Shown here piece after piece: positions 9,529 to 20,905 of a stretch of 64,000 nucleotides of DNA. The notes beneath the pieces are model-generated. The model searched no databases. It saw nothing but the letters and a program-made list of their open reading frames with translations, and was not told the origin of the DNA. How positions within the stretch are numbered: position 1 is the first letter of the stretch; each line of letters begins with the position of its first letter. A program made the translations under genes and the position numbers. Source of the stretch: Gammaproteobacteria bacterium. Lineage in GTDB: Bacteria > Pseudomonadota > Gammaproteobacteria > Pseudomonadales > Pseudohongiellaceae. The stretch spans positions 1 to 64,000 of the forward strand of contig JAGYKB010000009.1 of the NCBI GenBank assembly GCA_018401885.1, in the 5' to 3' direction.

Positions 9529-9679
9529 GCGCGCCTTGGTTTTGCTTTAACTCGGCCTAATCTCGCCCTAAACATCTCTCTTTCGAGACTAATTTGCGCG
9601 CGTTTTTGCATAAAAACAGAAGCAGAAAAGAAAGATTGAGAGAAAAGCGCTTAGAGAGCTTAAGGTTTAAGCTTAAAGA

Positions 9680-10084
9680 GTGGAGAGAATGGCTGTGACG
9701 ACGATTAAGCCACCACCTTTTACCCGAGTGATTGTTCTACAGTTTACCGCCGCCGCAATTTTTGCAGCACTGGTAGGGATTATAGCGGGTGAAGATAAGG
9801 GTGTAGTCGCCTACTCGGCGTTTCTGGGTGGGTTAATAAGCGCGGTACCCGGTGCTTATTTTGCTTATAAGACGTTTCAGCACCGTGGAGCGAGCGAAAC
9901 AGAAAAAATGATAGCCTCCGTTTTCAAAGGAGAAGCTATTAAGCTTGGTCTTATAGCAGCAGGATTTGCGTTGACCTTTGCAGTTGTTGAGCCACTGGCT
10001 CCGATCTGGGTCTTTGCAGGATTTTTAGTCGTCCACAGCGCGGGTATTTATGGCGCCTATCGGCTGACTAAATATAGACAGTGA
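9680..10084 (+). CDS. atpI: ATP synthase subunit I
   Basis: AtpI is a small hydrophobic protein, not part of the finished enzyme, implicated in c-ring assembly. The 134-residue product has about four hydrophobic segments (residues 20-36, 45-63, 89-105, 110-128), the FLGGLISAVPGAYFAYKTF pattern, and its expected place first in the atp operon. The start is uncertain: GTG at 9680, or ATG three codons later at 9689 whose GGAG is very close. The atpB gene begins 62 bp downstream. Confidence 0.88.
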   Translation: MERMAVTTIKPPPFTRVIVLQFTAAAIFAALVGIIAGEDKGVVAYSAFLGGLISAVPGAYFAYKTFQHRGASETEKMIASVFKGEAIKLGLIAAGFALTFAVVEPLAPIWVFAGFLVVHSAGIYGAYRLTKYRQ

Positions 10085-10143
10085 TAAGTAAGAAAGACGA
10101 AAGCACTAGAAAACACATTCGACGAAAATTGAAAGAAGACTGA

Positions 10144-10992
<849 letters not shown>

Positions 10993-11063
10993 AAAAGTAA
11001 GACCCAAACCACTGAAACCCGGAGCCAGAAGGCTCCACAAGAAAGTAAAACTTGGAGACAAAC

Positions 11064-11306
11064 ATGACCATTGAAGCAATGACTCTACTCGCGGCAGCAA
11101 TTATCTTCGGTATCTGTGGTGCTGGCACCGCGGTAGCGTTCGGCAGCCTAGGCGGCAAGTTGATCGAAGGTTCGGCTCGTCAACCAGAGCTCGCCCCAAA
11201 GCTACAAACACAGTTCTTCCTCGTTGCGGCGTTCGTGGACGTAATCTCCATCATCGGTGTTGGTATCGCGTTCCTGTTCATCTTCGCTAATCCTTTCCTC
11301 GGTTAA
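11064..11306 (+). CDS. atpE: ATP synthase Fo subunit c
   Basis: Subunit c forms the proton-driven rotor ring. I chose the ATG at 11064, which gives 80 residues and has GGAG at 11054-11057 upstream; an in-frame TTG at 11052 would add four residues and destroy that site. Two membrane helices flank the polar loop with ARQPEL. The proton-carrying acid is Asp59 in FFLVAAFVDVISII, and no sodium-site signature is present. In helix 1 a glycine of the usual GxGxG packing motif is alanine (TAVAFGSLGG). Confidence 0.96.
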   Translation: MTIEAMTLLAAAIIFGICGAGTAVAFGSLGGKLIEGSARQPELAPKLQTQFFLVAAFVDVISIIGVGIAFLFIFANPFLG

Positions 11307-11354
11307 TTAACTGCAGCTCGGTAGGGGTAAACCCAACCAGACAGGAGAGAAAGC

Positions 11355-11825
11355 ATGAATTTAAACGCAACAGTACTTGGTCAAAGCATTGCATTTGCAC
11401 TCTTTGCCTACTTCTGCATGAAGGTGGTTTGGCCGCCTTTGGTCGCTGTGCTCGAAGAACGTCGTAAGAAAATTATCGACGGACTCGAAGCGGCAGAACG
11501 CGCGCAACTCGATCTCGCCGCCGCACAAGAAAAAGCCGGTGCGGACAAGGAAATCGCGAAGCGAGAAGCTGCTGAGATAGTTGAGCAGGCGAAGCGTCGC
11601 GCTAACCAGATTGTAGAAGAAGCTAAGGATCAGGCACGCGCCGAAGGCGAGCGTATGATTGCCGCAGCGAATGCAGAAATCGAACAGCAAGCTAACCGTG
11701 CGAAAGAGGCGCTGCGTGAGCAGGTTGCAACAATCGCTATAGCCGGCGCCGAGAAGATCCTGCAACGATCTATCGATCAAGCTGCTAACGAGGAGCTACT
11801 CAAAAGCCTTGCAGCTGAGCTCTAA
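11355..11825 (+). CDS. atpF: ATP synthase Fo subunit b
   Basis: Subunit b is the peripheral stalk linking membrane subunit a to F1. The 156-residue product starts with the family pattern [20 protein letters not shown], a single membrane helix, followed by [18 protein letters not shown] and a long charged, alanine-rich helix to the C-terminus. Length equals that of E. coli (156). The following spacer to atpH is unusually long for this operon (139 bp). Confidence 0.97.
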   Translation: MNLNATVLGQSIAFALFAYFCMKVVWPPLVAVLEERRKKIIDGLEAAERAQLDLAAAQEKAGADKEIAKREAAEIVEQAKRRANQIVEEAKDQARAEGERMIAAANAEIEQQANRAKEALREQVATIAIAGAEKILQRSIDQAANEELLKSLAAEL

Positions 11826-11840
11826 CAGTGCTGTCTAGCC

Positions 11841-11931
11841 CCTCGCCGCGTTAGCGGCCAGAGCGAGGCCAAAACAGTCGAATGCTTGCGCTAATTAGCG
11901 CCAGCAACGAACGCCGCGAGGGAACTCCCTC
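11841..11931 (+). promoter_or_regulatory. Three inverted repeats in the atpF-atpH spacer
   Basis: First, arms CCTCGC (11841-11846) and GCGAGG (11863-11868) enclose a smaller CCGC/GCGG stem. Second, GCGCTAATTAGCGC at 11888-11901 is a perfect 14-bp palindrome. Third, GAGGG/CCCTC (11918-11931) closes a 4-base loop. There is no T-tract, so these are unlikely to be terminators. They may stabilise or process the mRNA and so adjust subunit stoichiometry, or be a small REP-like element; both are inferences. Confidence 0.5.
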
Positions 11932-11964
11932 CGGTGCAACTAGGTTAAAAACCAGGTTTCACAC

Positions 11965-12501
11965 ATGGCAGAACCAATAACTCTCGCACGGCCCTACGCG
12001 AAGGCTGTGTTTCAAGTCGCAGTAGAGAGCAATGACCTCGCGGGCTGGTCGCAGATGCTGCGACAGATCGCCTTAGTCTGCAAAGACGAGCGAGTTGCCA
12101 CGCTCCTTTCTTCGCCGATTATCACCGCCGAAGAACAAGCTGAAAAGCTCATTGGACTTTTCGGCGACGCCTTGACGCCAGCGGCTCAGAATGTCGTTAA
12201 AGTGCTCGCTTATCACGGCCGCTTAACACTGATCGCCGAGATAGTTGAGTTATTTGAAGTGCTCCGAGCACAGCAAGAAAAGTCGGTAGACGCGATGGTC
12301 ACTACCGCCTTTGAGGTGAACGACGCGACAGTGGACGCGCTCGCCGCCGCGCTTACGAAGAGCCTTAACCGTGAAGTGAAACTGGTTGCCAACGTTGACC
12401 CAAGCTTAATCGGTGGTGCGATTATTCGCGCCGGTGATACCGTGATCGATAGCTCGGTGCGAGGCAAACTCAAGAAACTAGCCGAATCAATAAATTCCTG
12501 A
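11965..12501 (+). CDS. atpH: ATP synthase F1 subunit delta
   Basis: The delta subunit sits on top of F1 and binds subunit b, completing the stator. The 178-residue protein starts with the family motif TLARPYAKAVFQVAVE and ends with GGAIIRAGDTVIDSSVRGKL, the conserved C-terminal signature. E. coli AtpH has 177 residues. It lies 25 bp before atpA. Confidence 0.96.
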   Translation: MAEPITLARPYAKAVFQVAVESNDLAGWSQMLRQIALVCKDERVATLLSSPIITAEEQAEKLIGLFGDALTPAAQNVVKVLAYHGRLTLIAEIVELFEVLRAQQEKSVDAMVTTAFEVNDATVDALAAALTKSLNREVKLVANVDPSLIGGAIIRAGDTVIDSSVRGKLKKLAESINS

Positions 12502-12526
12502 ACACGTCAGGATCTAGGATATAAGC

Positions 12527-14071
12527 ATGCAAGAACTGAATCCCTCAGAAATCAGCGAAATTATTAAGCAGCGCATCGACAACCTCGACGTCTCGGTTCA
12601 ATCGAAGAACGAAGGCACGATCGTTAGCGTATCCGACGGTATTATCCGCATCCACGGCCTCGCAGACGTGATGTATGGTGAGATGATCGAGTTCGAAGGC
12701 GGCATCTACGGTATGGCACTAAACCTCGAGCGAGACTCTGTCGGCGCCGTGGTATTAGGCGACTACTTGTCGTTGGCCGAAGGCCAAACGTGCCGATGCA
12801 CACAGCGCATCCTAGAGGTCCCAGTGGGTCCTGAGCTGGAAGGCCGCGTAGTCGACGCGCTCGGCAAACCTATTGATGGTAAGGGCCCGGTCGAAGCGAA
12901 GCTCTCTGCGCCTGTTGAGAAGATCGCACCGGGTGTAATCGCACGTAAGTCGGTTGATCAACCTATTCAAACCGGCCTTAAGTCTATCGACTCTATGACT
13001 CCGGTTGGGCGCGGACAGCGCGAGCTAATCATTGGCGACCGTCAGGTTGGAAAAACAGCGGTTGCGATCGATACGATCATTAACCAAAAAGGCAAGGGCA
13101 TTAAATGTGTCTACGTGGCTGTCGGCCAGAAGGCCTCGTCAGTTGCCAACGTCGTGAAGAAGCTCGAAGAGCACGGCGCACTTGAGTACACAATCATTGT
13201 TGCCGCAACAGCGTCCGATCCTGCATCGATGCAGTTCATCGCTCCTTATGCGGGTTGTACGATGGGTGAATACTACCGTGACCGCGGTGAAGATGCCCTT
13301 ATCGTTTACGATGACCTCTCTAAGCAAGCGGTAGCCTACCGTCAGATCTCACTACTCCTCCGTCGTCCACCGGGCCGTGAAGCTTATCCTGGTGACGTTT
13401 TCTATCTGCACTCACGTCTGCTTGAGCGTGCGTCACGCGTAAGCGCCGACTATGTAGAAGCATTTACCAACGGTGAAGTAAAAGGCAAGACAGGATCACT
13501 GACCGCACTACCGATCATTGAAACTCAGGCGGGCGACGTATCAGCGTTCGTTCCGACCAACGTGATCTCTATCACCGACGGTCAGATATTCCTCGAAACT
13601 GACTTATTTAACTCAGGCATCCGCCCTGCGATGAATCCGGGTATCTCGGTTTCACGTGTAGGTGGTGCCGCACAAACTAAAATCATTAAGAAGCTCGGCG
13701 GTGGTATTCGTATCGCCCTTGCGCAATATCGAGAACTCGCTGCTTTCGCACAGTTTGCATCGGACCTAGACGAGGCAACACGTGCTCAGCTAGAGCACGG
13801 TCAGCGCGTCACCGAATTAATGAAGCAGAAGCAGTACTCACCGTTGTCGGTTGCCGAAATGGGTATCGTTATTTACGCGGCTAACAATGGTTACCTGAAG
13901 GACATCGCGCTAAATAAGGTGTTGGACTTCGAAGCGTCACTTCTTTCTTACATGAATAGCGAAGAAGCTGCGTTGATGGCGAGCATCAACGAGACCGGCG
14001 ACTGGAATGACGACTTCGAGTCTAAGTTCAAAGCCGCCTTGGATAAGTTCAAGTCGACTCAAACTTGGTAA
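12527..14071 (+). CDS. atpA: ATP synthase F1 subunit alpha
   Basis: The alpha subunit alternates with beta in the F1 hexamer and carries the regulatory nucleotide sites. The 514-residue protein begins [14 protein letters not shown] and contains Walker [15 protein letters not shown] (about residues 168-181), [19 protein letters not shown] and [17 protein letters not shown]. Length equals that of pseudomonad AtpA. No anomalies. Confidence 0.98.
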   Translation: MQELNPSEISEIIKQRIDNLDVSVQSKNEGTIVSVSDGIIRIHGLADVMYGEMIEFEGGIYGMALNLERDSVGAVVLGDYLSLAEGQTCRCTQRILEVPVGPELEGRVVDALGKPIDGKGPVEAKLSAPVEKIAPGVIARKSVDQPIQTGLKSIDSMTPVGRGQRELIIGDRQVGKTAVAIDTIINQKGKGIKCVYVAVGQKASSVANVVKKLEEHGALEYTIIVAATASDPASMQFIAPYAGCTMGEYYRDRGEDALIVYDDLSKQAVAYRQISLLLRRPPGREAYPGDVFYLHSRLLERASRVSADYVEAFTNGEVKGKTGSLTALPIIETQAGDVSAFVPTNVISITDGQIFLETDLFNSGIRPAMNPGISVSRVGGAAQTKIIKKLGGGIRIALAQYRELAAFAQFASDLDEATRAQLEHGQRVTELMKQKQYSPLSVAEMGIVIYAANNGYLKDIALNKVLDFEASLLSYMNSEEAALMASINETGDWNDDFESKFKAALDKFKSTQTW

Positions 14072-14081
14072 GCCCTGCGGT

Positions 14082-14106
14082 GCTCGAGTTTTAGAATCGC
14101 TCGAGC
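14082..14106 (+). promoter_or_regulatory. Hairpin in the atpA-atpG spacer
   Basis: Arms GCTCGAG (14082-14088) and CTCGAGC (14100-14106) are perfect 7-bp complements round an 11-base loop, just after the atpA stop. There is no T-run. It may protect the 3' end of an atpA-containing processing product or slow ribosome passage; this is inferred. Confidence 0.4.
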
Positions 14107-14143
14107 TATGCACTCACTTACAACTAAGAGAAGCAACTGAGCA

Positions 14144-15004
14144 ATGGCTGTCGGAAAAGAAATACGAACGCAGATTTCGAGTATTAAAAATACTCAGAAA
14201 ATCACTAGCGCGATGGAAATGGTCGCAGCTAGTAAGATGCGCAAGGCACAAGATCGCATGGAACTGGGCAAACCTTACGCCCAACGCATCCGCGCGGTAA
14301 TTGGCCATATTGCGCACGCGACGCCCGAATACCACCACGTATTCTTCGACACGCGAGAAGTTAAGCGAGTCGGCTATATCGTTGTGTCTACGGACCGTGG
14401 CCTCTGTGGCGGCTTAAACACTAACTTGTTTAAAGCAACCATTGCAGCAATGAAGGCAAACCGTGATGCGAATATCGAAGTCGATGTTTGCGCTATTGGT
14501 GCCAAGTCGATGAGCTTTTTTAAGAACTTTGGCGGCAATGTGCTGGCTTCAGTTCGCGACATGGGCGAAAAGCCAGAGGCTGCTGACATCGTCGGCGTCG
14601 TTAAAGTCATGTTGGATAAGTTCGAAAACGGGGAACTAGACCAAGTGTTTGTTGTGAGCAACGAGTTTGTTAACACCATGACACAGAAGCCCACAGTGCA
14701 GCAGCTGCTACCACTAGAACCCTCGGACGAAGACGAGTTAAAAGGACATTGGGATTACCTCTACGAGCCGGACGCTCAAGAGCTACTCGATGGTCTTCTA
14801 GATCGTTACATCGAGTCGCAGGTTTATCAGGCTGTTGTTGAAAACAATGCCTGCGAACAAGCGGCTCGAATGATCGCAATGAAGAACGCTACCGATAACG
14901 CGGGCGATCTCATCGACAACTTGCAGCTCGTTTATAACAAAGCGCGCCAAGCGGCGATTACACAAGAACTCTCAGAGATCGTCGGTGGTGCATCAGCTGT
15001 TTAA
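14144..15004 (+). CDS. atpG: ATP synthase F1 subunit gamma
   Basis: Gamma is the rotor shaft coupling c-ring rotation to catalysis. The 286-residue product starts [21 protein letters not shown], then [16 protein letters not shown], has the [11 protein letters not shown] motif (about residues 83-93), and ends with [13 protein letters not shown] and [12 protein letters not shown], all hallmark sequences. Length matches E. coli (287). It follows atpA by 72 bp. Confidence 0.97.
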   Translation: MAVGKEIRTQISSIKNTQKITSAMEMVAASKMRKAQDRMELGKPYAQRIRAVIGHIAHATPEYHHVFFDTREVKRVGYIVVSTDRGLCGGLNTNLFKATIAAMKANRDANIEVDVCAIGAKSMSFFKNFGGNVLASVRDMGEKPEAADIVGVVKVMLDKFENGELDQVFVVSNEFVNTMTQKPTVQQLLPLEPSDEDELKGHWDYLYEPDAQELLDGLLDRYIESQVYQAVVENNACEQAARMIAMKNATDNAGDLIDNLQLVYNKARQAAITQELSEIVGGASAV

Positions 15005-15049
15005 CAGCAATGCGAACTGATATTAATTTAAATAGAATTTAGTGCTTAG

Positions 15050-16465
<1,416 letters not shown>

Positions 16466-16480
16466 AGAGAGCAGACCACT

Positions 16481-16894
16481 ATGGCCACAACCCTACACTG
16501 CGATATCGTTAGTGCCGAGAAGAGCATCTTCTCCGGTTCCGTCGAGATGATCGTAGCAACAGGCGTGCTCGGCGACCTCGGTATCGTGCCCGGTCACGCT
16601 GCGTTGTTAACGCAGCTCATCCCGGGTCCGGTAAAGCTCACAATGGAAGGCGGTGCCGAAGAGATTTTCTATGTCTCTGGCGGATTCTTAGAAGTGCAGC
16701 CCGGAGTCACTACCTTATTGGCCGATACGGCAGAACGTGCGGAAGACCTCGATGAAGCTGCTGCAGCCAAAGCGATAGAAGACGCTGAGCAAGAGATTGC
16801 TGATCGCCAAGCTGACTTTGACTACGGCAGCGCTGCGGCCCGCATTGCAGAAGCGGCCGCGCAGTTACGAGCGCTTCGCCAGCACAAACGTTAA
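16481..16894 (+). CDS. atpC: ATP synthase F1 subunit epsilon
   Basis: Epsilon binds gamma and the c-ring and inhibits ATP hydrolysis through its C-terminal helices. The 137-residue protein has the beta-sandwich start [16 protein letters not shown], the [19 protein letters not shown] motif and an alanine/glutamate-rich C-terminal helical pair. It is last in the operon, 15 bp after atpD, with a terminator beginning 39 bp beyond its stop. Confidence 0.96.
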   Translation: MATTLHCDIVSAEKSIFSGSVEMIVATGVLGDLGIVPGHAALLTQLIPGPVKLTMEGGAEEIFYVSGGFLEVQPGVTTLLADTAERAEDLDEAAAAKAIEDAEQEIADRQADFDYGSAAARIAEAAAQLRALRQHKR

Positions 16895-16932
16895 CGCAGA
16901 TGCTAGATTGGCATTGCCGTAACGAAAGAGAC

Positions 16933-16958
16933 AAAGGGTAGCGAAAGCTGCCCTTTTT
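16933..16958 (+). terminator. Rho-independent terminator of the atp operon
   Basis: A 10-bp stem AAAGGGTAGC / GCTGCCCTTT (16933-16942 and 16947-16956, one T-G wobble) closes a stable GAAA tetraloop and is followed by Ts to 16958. It sits in the gap between atpC and glmU. Confidence 0.9.
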
Positions 16959-17045
16959 CGTTGTGTAAGGGCTATATTTCTGCAGTCGAACTAAATAAAT
17001 CAGCCGATAACCTTCGGTAATCCACCATAAAACAGTGAGAGGCCT

Positions 17046-18461
17046 ATGAGACTCGATGTAGTAATTCTAGCTGCCGGAAAAGGCACGCGAATGAATTCTA
17101 ATCTTCCCAAGGTAATGCATAAGATTGCAGGCAAGCCGATGATAGAACATGTCGTCGACTGTGCATCTTCGCTTGGCACGGAGCATATCCACCTTGTTGT
17201 TGGCCACGGCGCCGATGTGATCAAACGACACTTTCTAGGCGATGACTCTCACGAAGGCTATGTTAGCTATGAAGGGCTTAAGGGCAGCGAGCTAAGCTTC
17301 GTTAATCAAGATAATCAGCTTGGTACTGGACACGCAGTACAACAAGCGATGCCCAATATACCTGCACGCAGTGTTGAAGACCGAGTACTCGTTCTGTATG
17401 GCGATGTGCCGCTCGTGAGCAAAGACACGTTGCAAGAGCTTATCGACACGAGCGCCACGGCGCCACTTGGCGTGCTGACGCTCTTTACGCAAAACCCTGA
17501 AGGTCTGGGTAGGATAATCAGAGATGACTCACACCAACTACGCGCTATCGTTGAAGAACGCGATGCATCAGAAGAGCAAAAAGGCATAAATGAGGTAAAC
17601 AGCGGAATTTTGGTAACCTCAGCTATCGAGCTAAAGGATTGGCTCAGCCGTCTCAGTAATGACAATGCGCAAGGCGAGTATTATCTAACGGATATTATCG
17701 CGATGGCAGTTGCCGACGGGCACGTCGTAGAATCACTAACCACCGGCGACGAATACGAAGTACAGGGTGTAAACGATAAGCTTCAGCTGTGCATGCTGGA
17801 GCGTCACTTCCAGATGATTCAGGCGCAGGCGCTACTCGCAACGGGCGTTACCGTAATGGACCCGACCCGCGTGGATATTCGTGGTGACATTAGCTATGGG
17901 CGAGACCTTACGATCGACGTAAACGTCGTTCTCGAAGGGCAGATAAAACTGGGTAACAACGTCTCTATTGGAGCAAACTGTCTCATCAAAGATGCAACCG
18001 TAGGTGATGACGTAACCCTGTTACCAGGGACGATTATCGATGGTGCAGTCATCGGAAACGCCGCAACCATAGGCCCCTATGCGCGCCTGCGACCAGGAAC
18101 TGTGCTTGCGGACTCAGTAAAAATAGGTAATTTTGTCGAGACAAAAAAAGCTGTCATGGGCAATGGTAGCAAGGCGAACCATCTTGCCTATATTGGCGAC
18201 GCGGCTATCGGTGCAGACGTGAATATCGGTGCAGGTACAATATTTTGTAACTATGACGGCGTTAACAAACACACCACCACATTAGGCGACAATGTATTTG
18301 TTGGATCCAATAGCGTTCTCGTCGCACCTGTTGAACTCGAAAACGGCGTTTTTGTTGCTGCAGGATCGGTAATTAATCGCGCAGTGCCTTGCGACAACCT
18401 CGCTGTCGGCCGAGCGAAGCAGCGCAATGTCACCGGTTGGAAACGACCCGCAAAAAAATAG
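17046..18461 (+). CDS. glmU: Bifunctional GlmU: glucosamine-1-phosphate acetyltransferase / N-acetylglucosamine-1-phosphate uridyltransferase
   Basis: GlmU makes UDP-GlcNAc, precursor of peptidoglycan and lipopolysaccharide, by acetylating glucosamine-1-P and then coupling to UTP. The N-terminal pyrophosphorylase domain shows LAAGKGTRMNSNLPKVMHKI, and the C-terminal half is a left-handed beta-helix of hexapeptide repeats with GNFVETKKA and YIGDA. At 471 residues it is slightly longer than in E. coli (456). It is 23 bp upstream of glmS, which supplies the earlier precursor glucosamine-6-P. Confidence 0.97.
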   Translation: MRLDVVILAAGKGTRMNSNLPKVMHKIAGKPMIEHVVDCASSLGTEHIHLVVGHGADVIKRHFLGDDSHEGYVSYEGLKGSELSFVNQDNQLGTGHAVQQAMPNIPARSVEDRVLVLYGDVPLVSKDTLQELIDTSATAPLGVLTLFTQNPEGLGRIIRDDSHQLRAIVEERDASEEQKGINEVNSGILVTSAIELKDWLSRLSNDNAQGEYYLTDIIAMAVADGHVVESLTTGDEYEVQGVNDKLQLCMLERHFQMIQAQALLATGVTVMDPTRVDIRGDISYGRDLTIDVNVVLEGQIKLGNNVSIGANCLIKDATVGDDVTLLPGTIIDGAVIGNAATIGPYARLRPGTVLADSVKIGNFVETKKAVMGNGSKANHLAYIGDAAIGADVNIGAGTIFCNYDGVNKHTTTLGDNVFVGSNSVLVAPVELENGVFVAAGSVINRAVPCDNLAVGRAKQRNVTGWKRPAKK

Positions 18462-18484
18462 ACTAGAAGAACAGAGGTCAAGGT

Positions 18485-20338
18485 ATGTGTGGAATCGTAG
18501 GGGCTATCGCTGAACGAGAAGTCAAAGAGATTCTATTAGAAGGTCTTAAGCGGCTCGAATATAGGGGCTACGACTCTGCCGGACTCGCGCTCATATCACC
18601 GACGTCTGGCACTCCCGCAACAACAATTAATACGATTAAAACGGTTGGTAAGGTAAACAAGCTCGTTACCGCAGCGGCCAAACCCAACGCAAAAGCGAGC
18701 GGTCGAATCGGCATTGCCCATACGCGCTGGGCAACGCATGGTAAGCCCAGTGTTGCCAATGCGCATCCGCATATGTCGGGGCCTGATATTGCCCTGGTGC
18801 ATAACGGCATAATCGAAAACTACGAAGCACTCCGAGGCGAACTCAAAAAAGCCGGCTATATTTTTGTTACAGACACTGATACCGAAGCCATTGCCCACCT
18901 CATTCACGCCAATCGTGATGGCGGGAAAGTCTCTCTCGTGGCGGCGGTAAAAAAGACGGTGAAAAAACTCGAAGGTGCCTACGGACTTTGCGTTATTGAT
19001 AATAACGAGCCAGATAAACTCGTCGTCGCCCGCAGCGGAAGCCCACTGGTTATCGGTGTCGGAATTGGCGAAAACTTTGTTGCATCAGACCCGCTTGCAT
19101 TAGGTCAGGTTACTGACCGCTTCATCTACCTCGAAGAAGGTGATATCGCACAGATCGAAAGGCAGACGATCACCATCTGGCATAAGGGTAAAAAAGTAAG
19201 TCGTCCGACAACGACGGTAATGCATCAGACAGATGACTCCGACAAGGGCCGCTATGAGCATTTTATGCTCAAAGAAATTTATGAGCAGCCGCGGGTGATT
19301 AAAAACACATTAGACGGACGTGTAAGTAAAACCTCGGTTTTAGAACAGGCGTTTGGTATCAAAGCACCGCCCATTTTCGATAAAATCAACGCGGTACAAA
19401 TAGTCGCCTGCGGCACGAGTTCACATGCCGGTTTGGTCGCTAAGTACTGGTTCGAATCGATTGCTAAAATTCCATGTCAGGTCGATATCGCTAGCGATTA
19501 TCGTTACCGCGATATTATTGTGCAGCCAAACACACTTTTCGTTACTATTTCGCAGTCGGGTGAAACCGCTGATACGCTTGCAGCCCTAAGGCATGCTAAA
19601 AAACTCGGCTACGTAGCCACGCTTGCGATATGTAATGTAGCGACCAGTTCACTCGTGCGCGAATCTGATATCAGCATGCTAACTATGGCTGGCCAAGAGA
19701 TCGGTGTTGCATCGACAAAAGCGTTTACCACGCAGCTCACCATACTCCTCATTCTCTCAATCGTGCTTGCCCGCCGCACAGGCCTAAGCGTGGCCCAGGA
19801 AGCTAAGCTAGTTAAGGAGCTGCACAAACTTCCAAGCATCGTCGAAAAAACCTTAGGGCTTCGTAAACAAATCAAAACCATTGCGAAACAGTTTAGCGAT
19901 AAACACCATAGCCTCTTCTTAGGGCGCGGTATTCAGTATCCGGTCGCGAAAGAAGGCGCGCTCAAACTAAAAGAAATTTCATACATTCACGCGGAAGCCT
20001 ATCCAGCGGGCGAGCTTAAACATGGCCCTCTTGCGCTAGTTGACAGCAAAATGCCGGTCGTAGCCGTGGCGCCCAATAATGATCTTTTGGGTAAGCTTAA
20101 AGCGAATCTCTCGGAGGTAAGCGCACGCGGGGGTAAGTTATTCGTTTTTGCCGATGAGAGTATTGGTTATGAGTCCGAAAAAGGACTTAAGGTAATCAAT
20201 GTACCGCGCTGCTCAGAGGTTCTTGCACCCATTGTTTTCACTGTTCCGCTGCAGATGCTTTCTTATTATGTTGCTATTACTAAAGGTACGGATGTCGATC
20301 ATCCTCGTAATTTGGCGAAGTCTGTCACAGTGGAATAA
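18485..20338 (+). CDS. glmS: Glutamine-fructose-6-phosphate aminotransferase (isomerizing)
   Basis: GlmS makes glucosamine-6-P from fructose-6-P and glutamine, the committing step of amino-sugar synthesis. It starts MCGIVGAIAEREV, so Cys2 becomes the N-terminal nucleophile of the glutaminase domain; the THGKPS motif follows. Two SIS domains follow (ACGTSSHAGLVAKYW, SQSGETADT, STKAFTTQ), with a C-terminal HPRNLAKSVTVE. At 617 residues it is a little longer than in E. coli (609). No GlmS-like ribozyme leader is possible in the 23-bp gap. Confidence 0.97.
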   Translation: MCGIVGAIAEREVKEILLEGLKRLEYRGYDSAGLALISPTSGTPATTINTIKTVGKVNKLVTAAAKPNAKASGRIGIAHTRWATHGKPSVANAHPHMSGPDIALVHNGIIENYEALRGELKKAGYIFVTDTDTEAIAHLIHANRDGGKVSLVAAVKKTVKKLEGAYGLCVIDNNEPDKLVVARSGSPLVIGVGIGENFVASDPLALGQVTDRFIYLEEGDIAQIERQTITIWHKGKKVSRPTTTVMHQTDDSDKGRYEHFMLKEIYEQPRVIKNTLDGRVSKTSVLEQAFGIKAPPIFDKINAVQIVACGTSSHAGLVAKYWFESIAKIPCQVDIASDYRYRDIIVQPNTLFVTISQSGETADTLAALRHAKKLGYVATLAICNVATSSLVRESDISMLTMAGQEIGVASTKAFTTQLTILLILSIVLARRTGLSVAQEAKLVKELHKLPSIVEKTLGLRKQIKTIAKQFSDKHHSLFLGRGIQYPVAKEGALKLKEISYIHAEAYPAGELKHGPLALVDSKMPVVAVAPNNDLLGKLKANLSEVSARGGKLFVFADESIGYESEKGLKVINVPRCSEVLAPIVFTVPLQMLSYYVAITKGTDVDHPRNLAKSVTVE

Positions 20339-20358
20339 ATCATGAAGAACTCTAACTG

Positions 20359-20460
20359 ATGCGTGAAGAGTCTAAGAATTCTGAAAACACCGGAAGCGGG
20401 ATCGCAATAGGTGCGGCGATTGGTTCTACGAGATCCAATAACAATAAAGAGAAGAACTGA
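20359..20460 (+). CDS. Small glycine-rich ORF (33 aa), unknown
   Basis: An ATG frame of 33 codons gives a peptide with a charged, polar start, a short glycine/alanine-spaced hydrophobic core (GSGIAIGAAIGS) and an Asn/Lys-rich tail. Such spacing resembles glycine-zipper membrane peptides. The ATG overlaps the TGA of an even smaller frame. It has no strong Shine-Dalgarno and overlaps, in another frame, the beginning of the next ORF. It may be real, a fragment, or chance. Confidence 0.3.
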   Translation: MREESKNSENTGSGIAIGAAIGSTRSNNNKEKN

Positions 20461-20890
20461 TATCAATAAATACACAGTAGTGACACGAGAAGACAGCTTT
20501 GAGCGTATTCATTACATCGAGCATGTACTCACAGGGCAGGTATTCGAGCGCTGGGAGACAAACTTCTATGCGCCTGAAGACCCACTCATTATTGCAATCG
20601 ATCCGGCTGAATACTCTGTTGACGATTTGCTTTATAGCGACGCCGAGATACTCTTTAGCGAATGGCGGGAGTGTGACGACCCCAGGGTGTCTGATCAGTT
20701 TCGACTAGTGATCGGAAAATATAGTCTGCCGCGTGAAACGCATACCGATGATAAGGGTTGGAGTATTCCTGAGGACCTTTGGCAGTCTTATGAGGAGTTC
20801 GAAGACAGTGGATATGCTAACGACGAATGGCGTCAGATTGACAGCGAAATACTCTTTACGCCGATCGCACTCGAACCCGTTGATTATTAA
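20411..20890 (+). CDS. Hypothetical acidic protein
   Basis: I do not recognise this family. The frame codes for up to 159 residues. From about residue 20 onward it looks like a folded, acidic cytoplasmic protein (KYTVVTREDSFERIHYIEH, YAPEDPLIIAIDP, an aspartate/glutamate-rich C-terminal half), with no signal peptide or membrane segment. The start is uncertain: GTG at 20411 lies inside the small ORF, while GTG at 20480 gives 136 residues but has no ribosome-binding site. It lies between glmS and purT on the same strand, 15 bp before purT. Confidence 0.6.
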   Translation: MRRLVLRDPITIKRRTDINKYTVVTREDSFERIHYIEHVLTGQVFERWETNFYAPEDPLIIAIDPAEYSVDDLLYSDAEILFSEWRECDDPRVSDQFRLVIGKYSLPRETHTDDKGWSIPEDLWQSYEEFEDSGYANDEWRQIDSEILFTPIALEPVDY

Positions 20891-20905
20891 GGCAGACGCG
20901 ACACT

